From: Grammothele lineata
Taxonomy: Eukaryota; Basidiomycota; Agaricomycetes; Polyporales; Polyporaceae
Direction: 5' to 3'
Length of the DNA stretch: 64,000 bases
NCBI GenBank assembly: GCA_002150815.3
Contig: NDFF03000091.1
Coordinates: 62,001 to 126,000, forward strand
Position 1 is the first letter of the stretch, and every line of letters starts with the position of its first letter. Positions 34,404 through 46,968 of the stretch are shown here, piece after piece. The translations under genes were made by a program, and so were the position numbers. The notes below the pieces were generated by a model. The model did not search any database. It had not been told where the DNA came from and saw only the letters and a program-made list of their open reading frames with translations.

Positions 34404-34941
34404 GGTGGGCGAAGATTTTGGGGGAACGAGACAGACAACGCGCAGGAAGACACAGACGATGAGCGCGAGGCGCAAGGATGCGCGCCAAACATCACCAAAC
34501 ACTGCACGTTCGGGCGTCTCAGGTCTTGACACCAATTACTTTCAGTCTTCAAGGTTTCTATCCTCGAGGTTCATAAACCGTACTCAATACCGTCCCTCTA
34601 AGAGACCCGGGCACTTGAGACATACCCTTTTGCTGGATTCACTTTCGTTGGCATTTACGCTCGTCGTCTACCTCGTGATTTCCCTGACACTGACGCAGCT
34701 GACCAACTCATTCAACCGGCGGTACACGCCTGGCAGCTGACATTGCTGAACGAGCACTACTCCAACGCGCTGTTGTTGAATATCCAAGATGTATGTTCGG
34801 TATTCGGACGGCATCGGACTGTCGGTCTCATCGGATAGTGGCCGTTGCATCCTTTATTCAGAATTGTCGCTCGCAGCGCCGCGTTAGCATAAAGGGTTGG
34901 CAACACACGCCGCACCGTGTATCTCTCACCCAACCGTCTCG
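34404..34941. promoter_or_regulatory. Divergent spacer between SMB1 and nitronate monooxygenase
   Basis: A 538 bp head-to-head spacer containing both promoters. The open frames in it are short and carry no known domain. No clear core-promoter element identified. Confidence 0.4.
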
Positions 34942-36355
34942 ATGCAAGCGGTGAAGACAAGTCTGACACGCCTTCTGGGTAAGCCAGCATCCCGCGATGG
35001 AAGCTTTGCTTACCCACTGTGATCACGTCAGGCATACGTGCTCCAGTTGTTTGCGGTGCGATGGCAGGCGCGACGTCCGTGCAGCTCGCCGTAGGATCAT
35101 ACGTAAACCTTGCGAGTCGCGCTCACACATTCCCTCCCTTATCCAGGTCGAAGTGACCCGGGGCGGGGGCTTTGGCTTCGTGGGCGCAGGTAAAGTCCCT
35201 CTGTGTCTCTTTGTTGCATCGACATTGACGCGCCCCTCCTTCATGGCCCGTAGCATTTATCCAACCCGACAAGTTGCGCGAGGACCTCGCCTTCGTCAAG
35301 AATAGTTTTCCAGGGCTCAAACCCCGCGATCCGCTCCCCATCGGAATCGGCTTCATCGCTTGGTTGCTCGATACCAAGCCCGACGCAGCTAAGGAGCTCA
35401 TAGACGTCGTGATTGAGCACGACGTTCAGGCGCTCTGGCTCGCCTTTGGAGAAGACGTACATCGGTGGATCGAATATGCTCGCACTTCGCCAGCAAACAC
35501 GCGGCGTACTGCTGCCCGGCCACTCTTATTCGTGCAGGTCACCTCCGTAGAGGAGGCGCTCGTCGCTTCCAACAAATGGAAAGCGGACGTGATCGTGGCC
35601 CAAGGTGTGTTGTTATGACCCACCTCGCAGTCCTTTCCGGGACCGCCTTCCAAGGCGATCGCCGGATAACACGCTTGATTCGCACTGCGGAACCCTGGTG
35701 TGTAAAACTCAAATCGTACTCCGCCGCACAGGAAACGAGTCTGGCGGTCACGGGGGCGCAGCGGCACTCAGCACATTCACGCTCGTCTCCGAGATCCTTG
35801 CCGCATTGCCTACGGACGGTACTGCACCGCCGGTAGTCGCCGCCGGTGGTCTCGCAACGGGCGCACAAGTCGCTTCGTACCTTATCCTCGGCGCCGCAGG
35901 AGCTGTCCTTGGCACACGCTTCATCCTCACGCCAGAAAGCCCGTACCCCCCTGCGGCTAAGGCTGCTTTGCTCTCCGCTCGCTCCACTTCGACGGTGCGG
36001 ACCCTCGCGCTTGACTATGCGCGGGGCACGTACGGCTGGCCCGCAGGTATAGACGGGCGCGGGATCCGGAACAAAATCGTCGACGAAATCGAGGCCGGAG
36101 TTGAGCATTCAGCCGTTCAAGCGCGCTTCGCTGAAGCGGCGAAGACCAATGACCCGGACTACATGGTCGTCTGGAGCGGGCAGGGTGTATCGCTCATGAA
36201 CGAGATAGTACCAGCGAAGGTTCGTCCAACCCAAGATCGGGTTTTCTCATCGTCAGCCTTGATTAAATTTGCTTCTCTACTAGGATATCATGGCGGAGCT
36301 ACACACGGACATTGTGCGGCACCTTCAGCGGTCGCAGGGGCTGATCCAAGACTAG
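34942..36355 (+). CDS. Nitronate monooxygenase (2-nitropropane dioxygenase family), FMN-dependent
   Basis: Oxidises alkyl nitronates such as propionate 3-nitronate using FMN, generally seen as detoxification. Exons: 34942-34978, 35032-35090, 35147-35189, 35254-35604, 35732-36219, 36294 is not the start: the last exon is 36284-36355. This gives 349 residues, normal for the family. The TIM-barrel motifs are visible: GIRAPVVCGAMAGATS at the N-terminus, GGGFGFVGAG, NESGGHGG (FMN phosphate region) and PPVVAAGGLATGAQVASYLILGA with AVLGTRF. No targeting peptide is apparent, so probably cytosolic. The intron-2 donor is unclear: gtagga at 35091 fits the family alignment, while gtaaac at 35103 would add four residues. 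Confidence 0.9.
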
Positions 36356-37235
36356 AACCGCATCTACTATCTTTGTTGTTGAAGTGGGCCAACAGCTCGT
36401 GTACAGAAGAGAAATTTTGCCACAGAAGCCAATGATATGGGTTGATCACTCCTCTCCACGGCCAGGGTCTGCTTCTGTCACGCCTCTCGCGACTCAAATC
36501 GCGCGTGGGGTAGAAAACACCGGCTTCCTACCTAAACAGAGGCGCGCTATTCCTGTTTTCTGCTCCCCGTCTCAGACGCAGTCCCGGATCTCGGGGCCCC
36601 AATGAGTGGTATATGCGCTATCCACACCTTCTACCGCCGGCGTTGGTCATACGTAACATTTTCGTGGCGGCTCGTCCGGTTCTTGAGGCGGCAAAAATTG
36701 GATGTATGTAATCCGTTTGATCTGGTCCCGTGGACGTCCTGAGGTCGTCTTCATGAGGTTGCTGGGATGGTAACAGGGTGTCTAAATCCTCTTGGGAGCA
36801 GCATCACGCTTGCCAGTATCGTGAATGAGTATTTGAGCCGGCCTTCGTCTTCGGGTCCGGGTCCGTAGTGCGAGTAGGATAAGACGCAAAAAGCAAATGA
36901 CCCGGCCAGCTCGGACAAGGTACCCCTTCACTCGTGGGAGGCGAACGATAGAACCATGCCGGCCTCCGAAACGAATTATGTGCCTTCGCGGACGGCGTCT
37001 GGCGGTGAGACCGCCCGTTGACGCAGCGCGATGAGGCGAGTGGGTACGAGAGACGACGGTGTCCGGCACTCGGCTAGGAAACCCGAGCGGTGTATTCAGT
37101 AGAAGGACGGAATCAAGCACATGACCCCGGATTGCGGGAGCGGAAGGGGATTCTATTCGTGACAACACTACACTTCTATCATACTCGTACACATCGTACC
37201 ATACTAAGGCGTTAAGACCAAACAGAAGCGACAGC
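36356..37235. other. Tail-to-tail spacer between nitronate monooxygenase and pyruvate carboxylase
   Basis: 880 bp between two convergent genes, so mostly 3' untranslated and terminator sequence. No gene or RNA recognised. Confidence 0.4.
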
Positions 37236-40200
37236 TTAGTGCACAATCTCCACGACAAGGTCGCCTTGGTTAATCGAGTCCCCTGTAACAAGCTTGAGCT
37301 AATGTCTACCTTGGATCGTTTATCGCCGGAATCCTCACCTTCTTGGACGACGACACGCTTGATGTGGCCGGACACAGGCGCAGTGACGGAAGACTCCATC
37401 TATAATGAAACGTGTGTTCAGTCATCTGTATCTCGTTGAATAGCTAATAACCCTATAACATACCTTCATTGCGCTCATGACTATAGTAGAAAGCGACTGT
37501 TAGTGATATGTCGGCCTCAAGAGCAGCATATGACTCACCGCAGATCGGGTCGCCCTTCTTGATCTCAGCACCCTCCTTGACGCGGACCTCGACAACGACA
37601 CCAGACATCGGCGCGCCTACCGAGCCAGGATCGGATGTGGCCTTCTCGCGAGACACGGTCTCAACCGCCGAGTTCTTATCTTCGACGGAGACTGCGCGAA
37701 CCTATGGCGCTCATTAGTTCGGAGAATTGTCAGCCATGCTGCCTAACACTGACCTCGCCGTTGACCTCGAACCAAACATCACGCTGCGCGCGGCCCTCGA
37801 CAACAGGGCCTACGGCCATCAGGCAGATGATGAGCGTCTTCCCCTTCTCGATCTCGATCAGCATCTCCTTGCCAATGTCAGGCCGGGCGAGGAAGTAGCG
37901 AGTAGGAACGACACTGGAAGAAACAACTTAGAGTCATACAGCGTCTGTCATATCAATCGAATACCCACCTCAAGTCACCGTACTTCTCAATGAAGCCTTG
38001 GAACTCCTCGAAGACCTTCGGGTACATAACATACGACGTCACGTCCGAGTCGGTGATGTGTTTGCCAAACTTGCTACGGAGCTCAGCCTTGACCTTCTTG
38101 AACTCGATGGGCGGGAGGTTGACACCGGGCCTGCCGTCAATCTTGGGCTTGTCACGGATGATCTTGCTGCGAAGAGGCTCCGGGAAGCCGCCAACAGGCT
38201 GGCCGAGGTAGCCCTGGAAGAACTCCACAACTGACGATGGGAAGTCTAGTTGCTCTGCACGGTCGAGCACATCTTGTTTCGAGACACCGTTCTGCACCAT
38301 CCACTGTGCGAAGTCACCAACCACCTTCGACGACGGCGTGACCTGACAAAGGATTCAGGATCCGCATATACCCTCAATACGTGATACGTGGAAATATACC
38401 TTAATGATGTCTCCACAAAGTTCATTCGCCTCGATGTACTTCTTCTTGACCTCTGGACGGATGCATTGAACTCACGTCTCATAGTAATGCCACATATATT
38501 CAACTTACCGGTCCATTGAGTGCCGAGGCCCAACTGTGCCGCCTGGAACTGAGGTGTTCGAAATAATGTCAGCTTCATTGATCAAGAGGCTAGTGCGCCA
38601 CAACTTACCATCAGGTTCGTGTATTGGCCACCTGGCATCTCGTGATCGAACACACTGGAGTCGGACGCGCGAACATTCGCCTCGAAGCAGGTATACAACG
38701 TGCGGACCTGAGTCCAGTACGTGTTGAGCGCCTGAATATCCTCGTAGCGGATACCCGTGCCGAGGCTGCTCTGCTCCAGCGCACTGCAGACAGCGCCCAT
38801 GGGTGGTTGCGAGGTAAGACCAGACATGCCTGGGAAAGCCTAGGTGAGTGAGAGTAGCGCAACAAAGCATGGAACCCTCACTGTCAATGGCAACATCAAC
38901 AACGTCAGCGCCGGCAGCGGCAGCGGCAAGCATACTGGCAGTCGAGATGCCCGCGGTGTCGTGAGAGTGAACGTGGATGGGAAGGTCAGGGTACTTCTGC
39001 CTGATTGCACCGACAAGACTAGTAGCCGAAGGGTAGTTAGTGTGTCGTTAGCTAAAATCAAGAGTTACGAATCTCACATTTTCGCGGCCTCGGGCTTGAG
39101 GAGACCAGCCATATCCTTGATACCCAGAACATGGATGCCCTCCGCAACAAGCTGGTCGACGAAATCCATGTAGTATTGCAAGGTGTATTTGGACTTCTTG
39201 GGGTTGGCTACGTCCCCTGTGTAGCAAACAACGGCTTCGCAGACACCACCTGCTTTCTTTGCCGCATCAATACCGAGTTTCATCTAGAAGGGATTGAAAT
39301 TTTATGAGCGAACAAGAGGTCAGAGTATTCGGGTCATACTGACATTCTCGAAGTAGTTCAAGGAGTCGAAGACACGGAAAATGTCAAGACCATTCTCAAC
39401 CGCCTTCTTGGAGAAGTCGTAGATGGCGTTGTCCCTGAAAGTTCATAAGCACTAGGATATTGTGTCAGAGACAAAACATACGGGTAGCTCGTGTAGCCAA
39501 CACCGTTGGCACCACGGACTAGAGCCTGGAAGGGGATGTTGGGGACGAGCTTGCGGAGGGTGCGCTGTACGAATGATGTTGGTCAGTCAGGCTATGTATA
39601 TGAAAATGAACCAACGCACCAAGCGATCCCAAGGATCCTCATACAAGAACCGCATAGCTACGTCGAAAGTGGCACCGCCCCAGCACTCCAGACTGTACGC
39701 ATTGGCAAGCGCATAGCTCGTCTCCTTCGCGATATTGGCCATGTCGATCGTTCGAAGACGCGTAGCAAGCAGTGACTGATGAGCGTCACGCCACGTCGTG
39801 TCCATGATAAGAACACCGGGGTACTCGCGGACGGCTTTGGCAAAGGCCTCGGGGCCCTTCTCGACAATGATGTTGCGCCAACCGACCTCGCAAGGGAAGG
39901 TGGTGTCCAGGGGCGGACCCTCGGGGTTTTCGCGATTGACAAACTTGGGGACCACGATCTCGTCCTTGAGGCCGGGTTCGCCAGACTGACCCTTGATTGA
40001 AGAGCCGTTAACAGCGAGATCTCCGAGGTATGCAAGGAGTTTCTGGGCACGATTCTGGCTCTGCACGAGTTTGAATAGCTCAGGTGTGTCGTCGATGAAC
40101 TAGAGGGTGCTATGAGCGTCAGATCGTAATGAAGAGCAACTCGCGCTTACAGTAGTCCAAGTCTTTCCTCCGATGAAGACATCATGGGTCAACAGACGGA

Positions 40201-42108
40201 ACAGGAACGGGATGTTCGTCTGAGGATTTGTTGAGTCGTAGCTCTAACGGGATATAAGCTGTGAGACATTACCTTGACGCCACGAATGCGGAACTCGACA
40301 AGAGCACGAAGCATCTTCCGACGCGCAACCTCATACGTGGTGCCACTCACGCTGACCTTGACCAGCAAGGAGTCGTAGTGAGGCTGTTGCAAACGGTGAT
40401 CAGAGGGAATTTATGCTGCAGAAGGACCGCGCCACCTACAGTGATTTGCGCACCGGCGAAACCAGAGCTGGCATCAAGACGAACACCATTACCACCAGCG
40501 CTGCGATACACTTCGATCTTGCCGGTGTCAGGCTGGAAGCCTGAGGCCGCGTCCTCAGTCGTGACACGGCACTGAATTGCAAATCCACGCTTCGTGATGG
40601 CTTCCTGAGTGAGTCCGAGCTGAGGAAGAGTTGCACCCGCAGCGATTTGAATCTGAGCGGCGACGATGTCGATACCCGTGATCTCCTCTACCAGAACGTG
40701 AATTCCACGATTCGTTCACACTCAAGCCAAAAAGCTCACCAGTGATGGTGTGCTCGACCTGGATACGAGGGTTGATTTCGATGAAGTAGTGCCTTCCCAT
40801 TTGGTCGACGAGGAACTCAGCGGTGCCGGCATTCCGGTAGTTCACACTCTTTGCCAACTTGATGGCGTCCGAGAGGATCGCTTTCCGGACCTCCTCCGGA
40901 AGGTGAGTAGCAGGAGCGACTTCGACGACTTTCTGGTGACGACGCTGAACAGAGCAATCACGCTCGAAAAGATGCACGGTGTTTCCGGCGGCGTCAGCTA
41001 GGAGCTGAACCTCGATGTGGCGCGGACGCTCGAGGAATCGTTCGATAAAAACGGTGCCATCGCCGAAGGCAGACTTCGCCTCGGACACGGCGCGCTCGAA
41101 CGCATCCTTGAAGTCGGACTGCTCGCGAACAACACGCATACCACGACCTCCACCACCCATGGCGGCCTTGATAATAACTGGGCAAGCAGATCAGGTGACC
41201 GTTCCACGAACGCGCCTAGGAAGCACCCTACCGGGGAAGCCATATTCCTTGATGAACGCATCGGCCTCAGTCCAAGTCTCGACTGGTCCAGGCGTCCCAG
41301 GAACGACCGGGACGCCAACCTTCATAGCTAGGGCGCATAATCAGTGACGTTTGGGGTCGTTGGAAGCGCATATACTCACCAATCGTACGAGCTTTAGTCT
41401 TGTCGCCGAGCGAGTCGATAACGTCGGGCGAGGGGCCAACAAAGGCAAGGCCTGCCATTTCGACTTTGCGCGCGAATTCTGCGTTCTCGGACAAGAAACC
41501 GTATCTGCCAACCCATAGCGCCCGTAGGAACGTCCGATTCTGAGGATCACTGTTTCAAACATAGACGAGAGAGAGCCCATACCCGGGGTGGATCATATCC
41601 ACTCCATGCTCGAGGGCGATCCGGATAATGTCGTCTTGCGCTAGATATGCAGCGACAGGGGTGAGGCCCTTTCCGACTTGATACGCCTCATCGGCCTGTG
41701 GGATAGGAGGCAGGTGGGGCGCGAGAGAACGGTGAGCCGACGGGGACGCGTTAAATGCGAGCGAAAGGGGTAACACGTGCCTTTTGACGGTGGGCGGAGA
41801 GCCGATCCTCAAAGGAGAAGATAGCGACCGTGTGCATTGCGAGCTCGTGGGCCGTGCGGAATACACGGATGGCGATTTCCTACACAGACGGCACAGACAA
41901 TGAGCGGCGAGATAAAGACAACGAGCACGAGACGTACGCCACGGTTGGCAACGAGGATCTTGGTGAGCGGCCCCGAGTGACCTGCGGCCTTACGACGCAT
42001 GGTCTGGATGGAGTGCACGGGAGTGCCGGGGGCAGAAGGGGTGCCGGCAAACATGGCGGCAAGCCGGGGTGGATGAAGGGTTGCCGACGACGCGTTGGAC
42101 GACGCCAT
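37236..42108 (-). CDS. PYC1: Pyruvate carboxylase
   Basis: Biotin enzyme that carboxylates pyruvate to oxaloacetate, cytosolic in most fungi. About 23 exons and 22 short introns. The N-terminus starts at 42108 ([14 protein letters not shown]); the stop is at 37238-37236. Biotin-carboxylase domain: [70 protein letters not shown]. Carboxyltransferase domain: [18 protein letters not shown] and [15 protein letters not shown]. The biotinyl domain has KKGDPICVMSAMKMESSVTA; the lysine of AMKM is the biotin site. That site is encoded by a 17 nt exon (37480-37464). The intron between HRQK and ADEAYQVG (41780-41696) has a gc donor. The frame is intact throughout the parts checked. Confidence 0.95.
37464..37480 (-). 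other. PYC1: 17 nt microexon encoding the biotin-attachment site of pyruvate carboxylase
   Basis: Flanked by introns 37538-37481 (gtgagt...tatag) and 37463-37400 (gtatgt...tatag). It completes a Val codon and encodes Met-Ser-Ala-Met-Lys; the next exon opens with Met-Glu-Ser-Ser. An alternative acceptor at 37499-37498 would shift the frame and lose the AMKM motif. Confidence 0.85.
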
Positions 42109-42824
42109 GACGGATGCGAGGCAACGACGCGGGCTAGGTCCTGGAGAAGTTGGCGGATGGGCGCGATGGGCAAGGGAAGAAAATGGACGAGGGGGAGAGG
42201 GAGAACGAAGGGGACGCGGGGAGTAGGAAGTATAAGACGGGTAGATAGCAGCGGGGGTATCAGGTGATCCCGACCATCTGGGGTGATCTCATAGATCAGA
42301 TTCAGTGCGCGTCTACGGCGTCTATCGGCTAAACCAGGCGGGCCTGTGGCGGGTTCACGCTCTGGCTCCGAAGCGAGAGGCTAATGTCCGCACAAGGCCT
42401 GTCGCGTACCGTGAACGAGTGTCCGCCGCCGGCGTTACGGCGGGCGTAGGAGCACGAGAGCAGCCCACGGCTGGCTGCGCTGTCTGGGGGTGGGCGAGCA
42501 GCGGTGCACTCAGCCAATTGGTGCGCGCAGATCTGAGGAGCACACGTACGCTGTCGAAGGCGGCGATGGTACAACTCCCAGCCTATCGTACGTCGGTCGC
42601 GCTCCGCACGTTCGCGATTCGCCGCCGCGTCCGTCAGATGCCCAGAAGACGCCCAGCCTTGCTCCTCTCCCATCGGCCCCCATTGGCTCCAGGCCAAGAG
42701 CGCGCCTCGTCCCTGTATCCATCGACCAAGAAAGCGCAGCTCGTGCACTACTCTATTCCTGCTCGGCGCATATACACACACATCCAGACACCCACCCCGC
42801 GTGCCACCGGATCCCTGTCCCACG
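42109..42824. promoter_or_regulatory. Upstream region of pyruvate carboxylase
   Basis: 716 bp between two minus-strand genes; holds the 3' end of the GDP-mannose transporter and the PYC1 promoter. A palindromic CCAATTGG at 42514-42521, about 400 bp upstream of the start, is a candidate CCAAT-type site. Open frames on both strands look compositional. Confidence 0.35.
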
Positions 42825-44389
42825 TCACGAACTCCTGTTCGCCAGCGGGATAATACTAGGTTGCGCGGCCTGCTCCGCTTTCTTCTGGTTGTTCTTTGCC
42901 ACCGCGTACACCAGTCCCGCTAGGAAGCCGACCCCCACCGCGCTCACGGATCCGAACGTGACGGGATCTCCAAAGAAGATCATCCCCGAGGCCGCGACGG
43001 GCAACTTGTTCAACGCGCCAACCATACTGAAAACTCCCGTGAATCGCACGGCCAAGAACGCGGGACAAGACTACGCACCTGTACGTCGTACTGCTCGTTG
43101 CCCGGATACACCAAGCGGTCGTGTACGAAATATCGACCGCAGCGCCACCCGAAAACGCGATAGCGAAAAGCAGGAAGTTCCGCGTCTCGGGTGGGCTAGG
43201 CGCCTTCGATCAGTATCGAACGAGGCGTTCGAGCTCGGAGCACTCACAAATTCCGAGTCAAGTTGTCATAACCCCAGTCCTCGGCAATGATCGACGCAAC
43301 CGCCAAGACTGGAATCGAAAGCAGGTTGTTGTAGAACATGGTATCCCAGTCCGAGAAGCCAGTCAGCTTGATCCTTTTCCTCATCGTCAGAACCTATGAA
43401 GGCGTTTTGAGCTTTCGTCCGTGCACAGAACATTCGCGCCGGAACGCACATAGGCCGCGCTAGTAGCACAGTTCAGGAACATCCAGAAATATCCCACATT
43501 CATCTTGGACACCGCTCCCGTTACGGCGGCGAAACCCGCGATAGCCTCTGCTTCAGCGACAGCAGGGTCTCCAAGAGCAAGCGCGTCACTAATATCGGCC
43601 CACGCTGCAATGACAGAGGATATGACCTGGGGCAATATGAATCACGAAGCACTCAACGGTTCAAGCTTCTCGTGCGTACCATCAGGATGAACGATACGAG
43701 GGTGAGACTAGTGACGCGACCACCAAACCATATAACCTCTCCATACGCCTGCACCCGGACCTTAGTCAGTATCCAAGACGGACCGGCTATTAGCGCGCTC
43801 ACAATTAGAATAATGGTCAAATTCTTGAAGATCGTGTACACCGGAATGCTCAAAAATTGCTATATATGTACTTGGAGTCAGCTAAGGAGACGGGTCAACA
43901 TAGCATGTCACTTGCCAGACTCTTCGACCCTGTGTAGATGACACCGACAAGCATGACACTGATTGGGAACCATGTCTTCGCGTCTTTGGTGTCGAAGTCG
44001 CGGAAAGAGATCAAACCTAGTCGTTTTACTAGATAGACGGACAAGCAACAGACAGACGACTGGATGCAGAGCAACAAGAAATTCATGTTGAATTGACTCC
44101 CTGACACGACAAACTGAGCGGATGTAAGCGGACCAACACAACACTTCTCCGCAATCGCATGGCCGTACCTTGTTCACAACTGTCATAAGTATTGATGCCA
44201 CGCAGTAACACGCAATGGGAGCCACTGTGTGATTTATTTTCAGAGTGAGGGAAGTCCACAGACGAGAAGCAGCGGATAGCACGCACCTGTTGACGCAGAA
44301 GAATGGCTCTGCGAGCCCGCAGACCCCGTAGCCAATGCCTTCTTCATTTCTACAACATCATCCTTCGACGATGCACGCTCATTCGCCAT
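42825..44389 (-). CDS. VRG4: Golgi GDP-mannose transporter
   Basis: Exchanges cytosolic GDP-mannose for luminal GMP in the Golgi and so feeds mannosylation of proteins and inositol phosphoceramides. Multi-exon gene; exon 1 is 44389-44287 ([19 protein letters not shown]). The spliced protein shows about ten hydrophobic segments: [56 protein letters not shown] and so on. The substrate-binding GALNK motif lies in [20 protein letters not shown], and the tail [19 protein letters not shown] is typical of Vrg4. The Tyr-Ser junction before MVGALNK spans an intron with donor gtgcgt and acceptor ttttcag. The stop is at 42827-42825. Confidence 0.92.
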
Positions 44390-45243
44390 GGCCTCTCTAG
44401 AAGGCTGATCACTTCAAATATTGGAGAGCAGCCAGAACCAGAGCCGGGTAGTCTGGAGAACTGGTATCAGAGAGGATAAGTTACTTTCTAAGGGCACTTG
44501 TTTCTGGTAACAGCAGCCGAGATTGAAGCAATGAGAGATCGAGTGAAAGAGTGGACTGAAGACAACCAGAGGATGTTGAGAGCGCAAGAGAGGAGAGGAT
44601 GAAGGCGAACCGGTATCCGAGCTCTCTATCCACGCGCTGGCCAACTGGCACGCCGAAAGCGCCCATGCTACCGTTTTGGCAGCTGCGTCATTACGCGGTT
44701 CATTATGCATGCGGTCCGTTGAACTCAACTCAATATTTGTCTCGCCCAAATACCGTCTAGCTCCTCGTGGAAGCTGAACACAGAGTGTGGTCAGTTCGAA
44801 ACGTTCCGCATGACTACGAGCATCTACATTCACCCTTCCTCTCATAGACTAGGACCTAAACTCGTTATGTTCAGCCAGGCGTCGTGACTGATAATTCACA
44901 TCTTATAGTATCTATACAGGCTGGTCTGCGGCGGCCAAAGACTCGACCGGTTGTGACACACGGGTGTTGCCTGCGTGAGCGAGGAGCATTGCATGAGATA
45001 CATATGTTTCTGGCCGCCACCACTTCCTGCGCAAACTTCGGAACTAATTGCGCCGAGCAACCGCTGACCGTCGAGTGGCACCGATAAGCACCATACGAGG
45101 GCAAGTAGTGACCTCGCAAGCAATCCTGTGGTAAGCTATAACCGGGTTAAGTAGGCGGTTAGTTTATAATCACGCATTTTACGCCATGCATGTACCTCGA
45201 CAGGATATATAATGTGCTCTAGGATGAGGTTCACGGGATGCGG
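44390..45243. other. Spacer between VRG4 and HSK3
   Basis: 854 bp between two minus-strand genes: VRG4 promoter and HSK3 3' region. Minus frames at 44414-44845 are open but carry no recognisable motif. Confidence 0.4.
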
Positions 45244-45529
45244 TTAATCTTTCTTTGTTTCATCCTCGTCTTCTGCATTCAGCTCCATAGCTACCGCCAT
45301 GAACCTGCGTTGCGATGTGAGAACGAAGCGAGCGAAACGGGCGAAAAGGAGCAGGCACTGACTGAGAAGCATGGGATGCCGACAGGACGCGCATCGCGTC
45401 GAGGTTGACCTTCATCATGTCGCACAGGTCCGCAGTCTGGCCAATTGCTTGCGAAAGTTTCGTTAGGCTATGCCTGAGCTGCATGTAATTTCTGTCCTTG
45501 GCCTGGACGGCAGTTGTTGCAGCATGCAT
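45244..45529 (-). CDS. HSK3: DASH/Dam1 complex subunit Hsk3
   Basis: Small subunit of the kinetochore DASH ring that couples chromosomes to spindle microtubules. Two exons, 45529-45363 and 45304-45244, give 75 residues, the usual size. The body is a heptad-like helix (RNYMQLRHSLTKLSQAIGQT ... MMKVNLDAMRVLSASHA). Splicing joins it to SQFMAVAMELNAEDEDETKKD. The HAS-x-FMA element and the N-terminal RxYxQLR pattern match the Hsk3 family as I know it. The intron is 58 nt (gtcagt...cgcag). The gene is easy to miss because neither exon is longer than 170 nt. Confidence 0.78.
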
Positions 45530-45842
45530 GACAGCGGGCGAATGGTTCGAGACGGCTCGGTTTGAGGCTGGTCAAGGACAGACATAAGCCACAAGATTGA
45601 TTCGGAGCGCCGACCGACGGAAGGAATAGGGTCCGCGCCGAGCGCTGATCGGGATGTGTCACGTGAGATACGTAATTGAGATTTGGAGTGGGTCCGAGGT
45701 TCCAAACAAATCTCGAGTTGGACGAGGCCGGCTTCGACTGTTGCGCCAGGCTCTCGGCCTCCCTCCGCCCGCACTACTTAATTCTCCCGCACGTCCATCC
45801 AGTCACCGGCGCAGTCCTCGGCGCCCCCCTCCCCTCCCCGCC
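45530..45842. promoter_or_regulatory. Divergent spacer between HSK3 and SUR2
   Basis: A 313 bp head-to-head spacer holding both promoters. C/T-rich toward SUR2. No clear motif. Confidence 0.4.
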
Positions 45843-46968
45843 ATGAACGCGACGACCTCTTTCCTAGATGCTGCCCAACTCCGCTACCTCGCCACAAATG
45901 GCCCTGTATACTACACACCTCGACACACCCTCACCCCGTGGGCACCCGACCACATTTTCGCGCTCGCGGTCCCCATCATCGCGTACTGGTGCCTGAGCTT
46001 TGTCTTCCACATACTCGACAATTCCGACTGGAAATGGCTTGACAAGTACCGTATCCACGAATCCGAGGAGGTCAAGTCTCGGAACCTTGTCACCAAGAGC
46101 CAGGTCGTACGAGCAGTTATCCTACAACAAGTGATACAGACCGCCCTCGGGTTTGTTTGGCTAGAAGAGGCACCGACAGGAGATCAGGTAGATCATGTCG
46201 CAAATATGCTCAAGCTTGCTCCATGGCTCGCTTCGGCAGTGACATTCCTTCTAGGAGAGGAGGCGGGGGCGCATCTGCTCGCTAGTCGCGGCGCAGACGG
46301 CCTCTACACACTTTACTGGTGGGCGATACCCATTGCCAAGTTTGTCTTCGGAATGTACGTATTCCTACGTCCGTGATGTCTCCCACTACGCGGACGATCT
46401 TTGACCTATGTACCCTCCCTTCCCCTCTAACAGGTTCATCATCGACACATGGCAATACTTCCTCCATAGAGCAATGCATGTGAACACCTATCTGTACAAG
46501 AAAATACATTCCTACCACCATCGTCTTTATGTGCCCTATGCGTTCGGCGCATTATACAACCATCCCCTAGAAGGATTCCTCCTGGACACATGTGGCGCCG
46601 CCCTCGCTGAATGGATCGCATGTCTCTCTACGCGCGAAGCCATTCTGCTTTTCGCTGTCTCAACGCTCAAGACAGTGGATGATCATTGCGGATACAAACT
46701 ACCCTGGGACCCACTGCAACTTGCGAGCCCAAATAATGCCGACTACCATGACATTCATCATCAGGTCCGTCAGCGTTCATCTACGCACCTTACACTTCAT
46801 TATTTGCTGCCTTCGCCTGACAAGTCCATGCGTTCCCAGGTCATCGGCATCAAGAGTAACTTCTCGCAGCCCTTCTTCATCCACTGGGATGCGATTCTTG
46901 GTACCCGCATGACCCGGAAAGATATCGACGAGCGTCGGGCTAAGCTGCGAAAGCAAAAAGACCAGTAG
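45843..46968 (+). CDS. SUR2: Sphinganine C4-hydroxylase
   Basis: ER membrane di-iron enzyme that converts dihydrosphingosine (sphinganine) to phytosphingosine. Exons: 45843-46354, 46434-46764, 46840-46968, giving 323 residues. The fatty-acid-hydroxylase histidine boxes are all present: HRAMH, HSYHH and HDIHH. A conserved GIKSNFSQPFFIHWD segment follows the last box. At least three hydrophobic segments are visible in the N-terminal half. The C-terminus is lysine-rich (KLRKQKDQ). Intron 2 (46765-46839) is 75 nt with no in-frame stop, so retention would insert 25 residues right after the third His box. Confidence 0.93.

Noticed and set aside
42490..43290. 266-codon plus-strand frame
   Set aside because: Lies opposite the C-terminal exons of the GDP-mannose transporter and its downstream spacer. 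No domain seen.
46765..46839. Possible extra 25-residue loop in SUR2
   Set aside because: The frame is open, but family members go directly from the third His box to GIKSNFSQPFF. The segment has good donor and acceptor sites, so it is treated as an intron.
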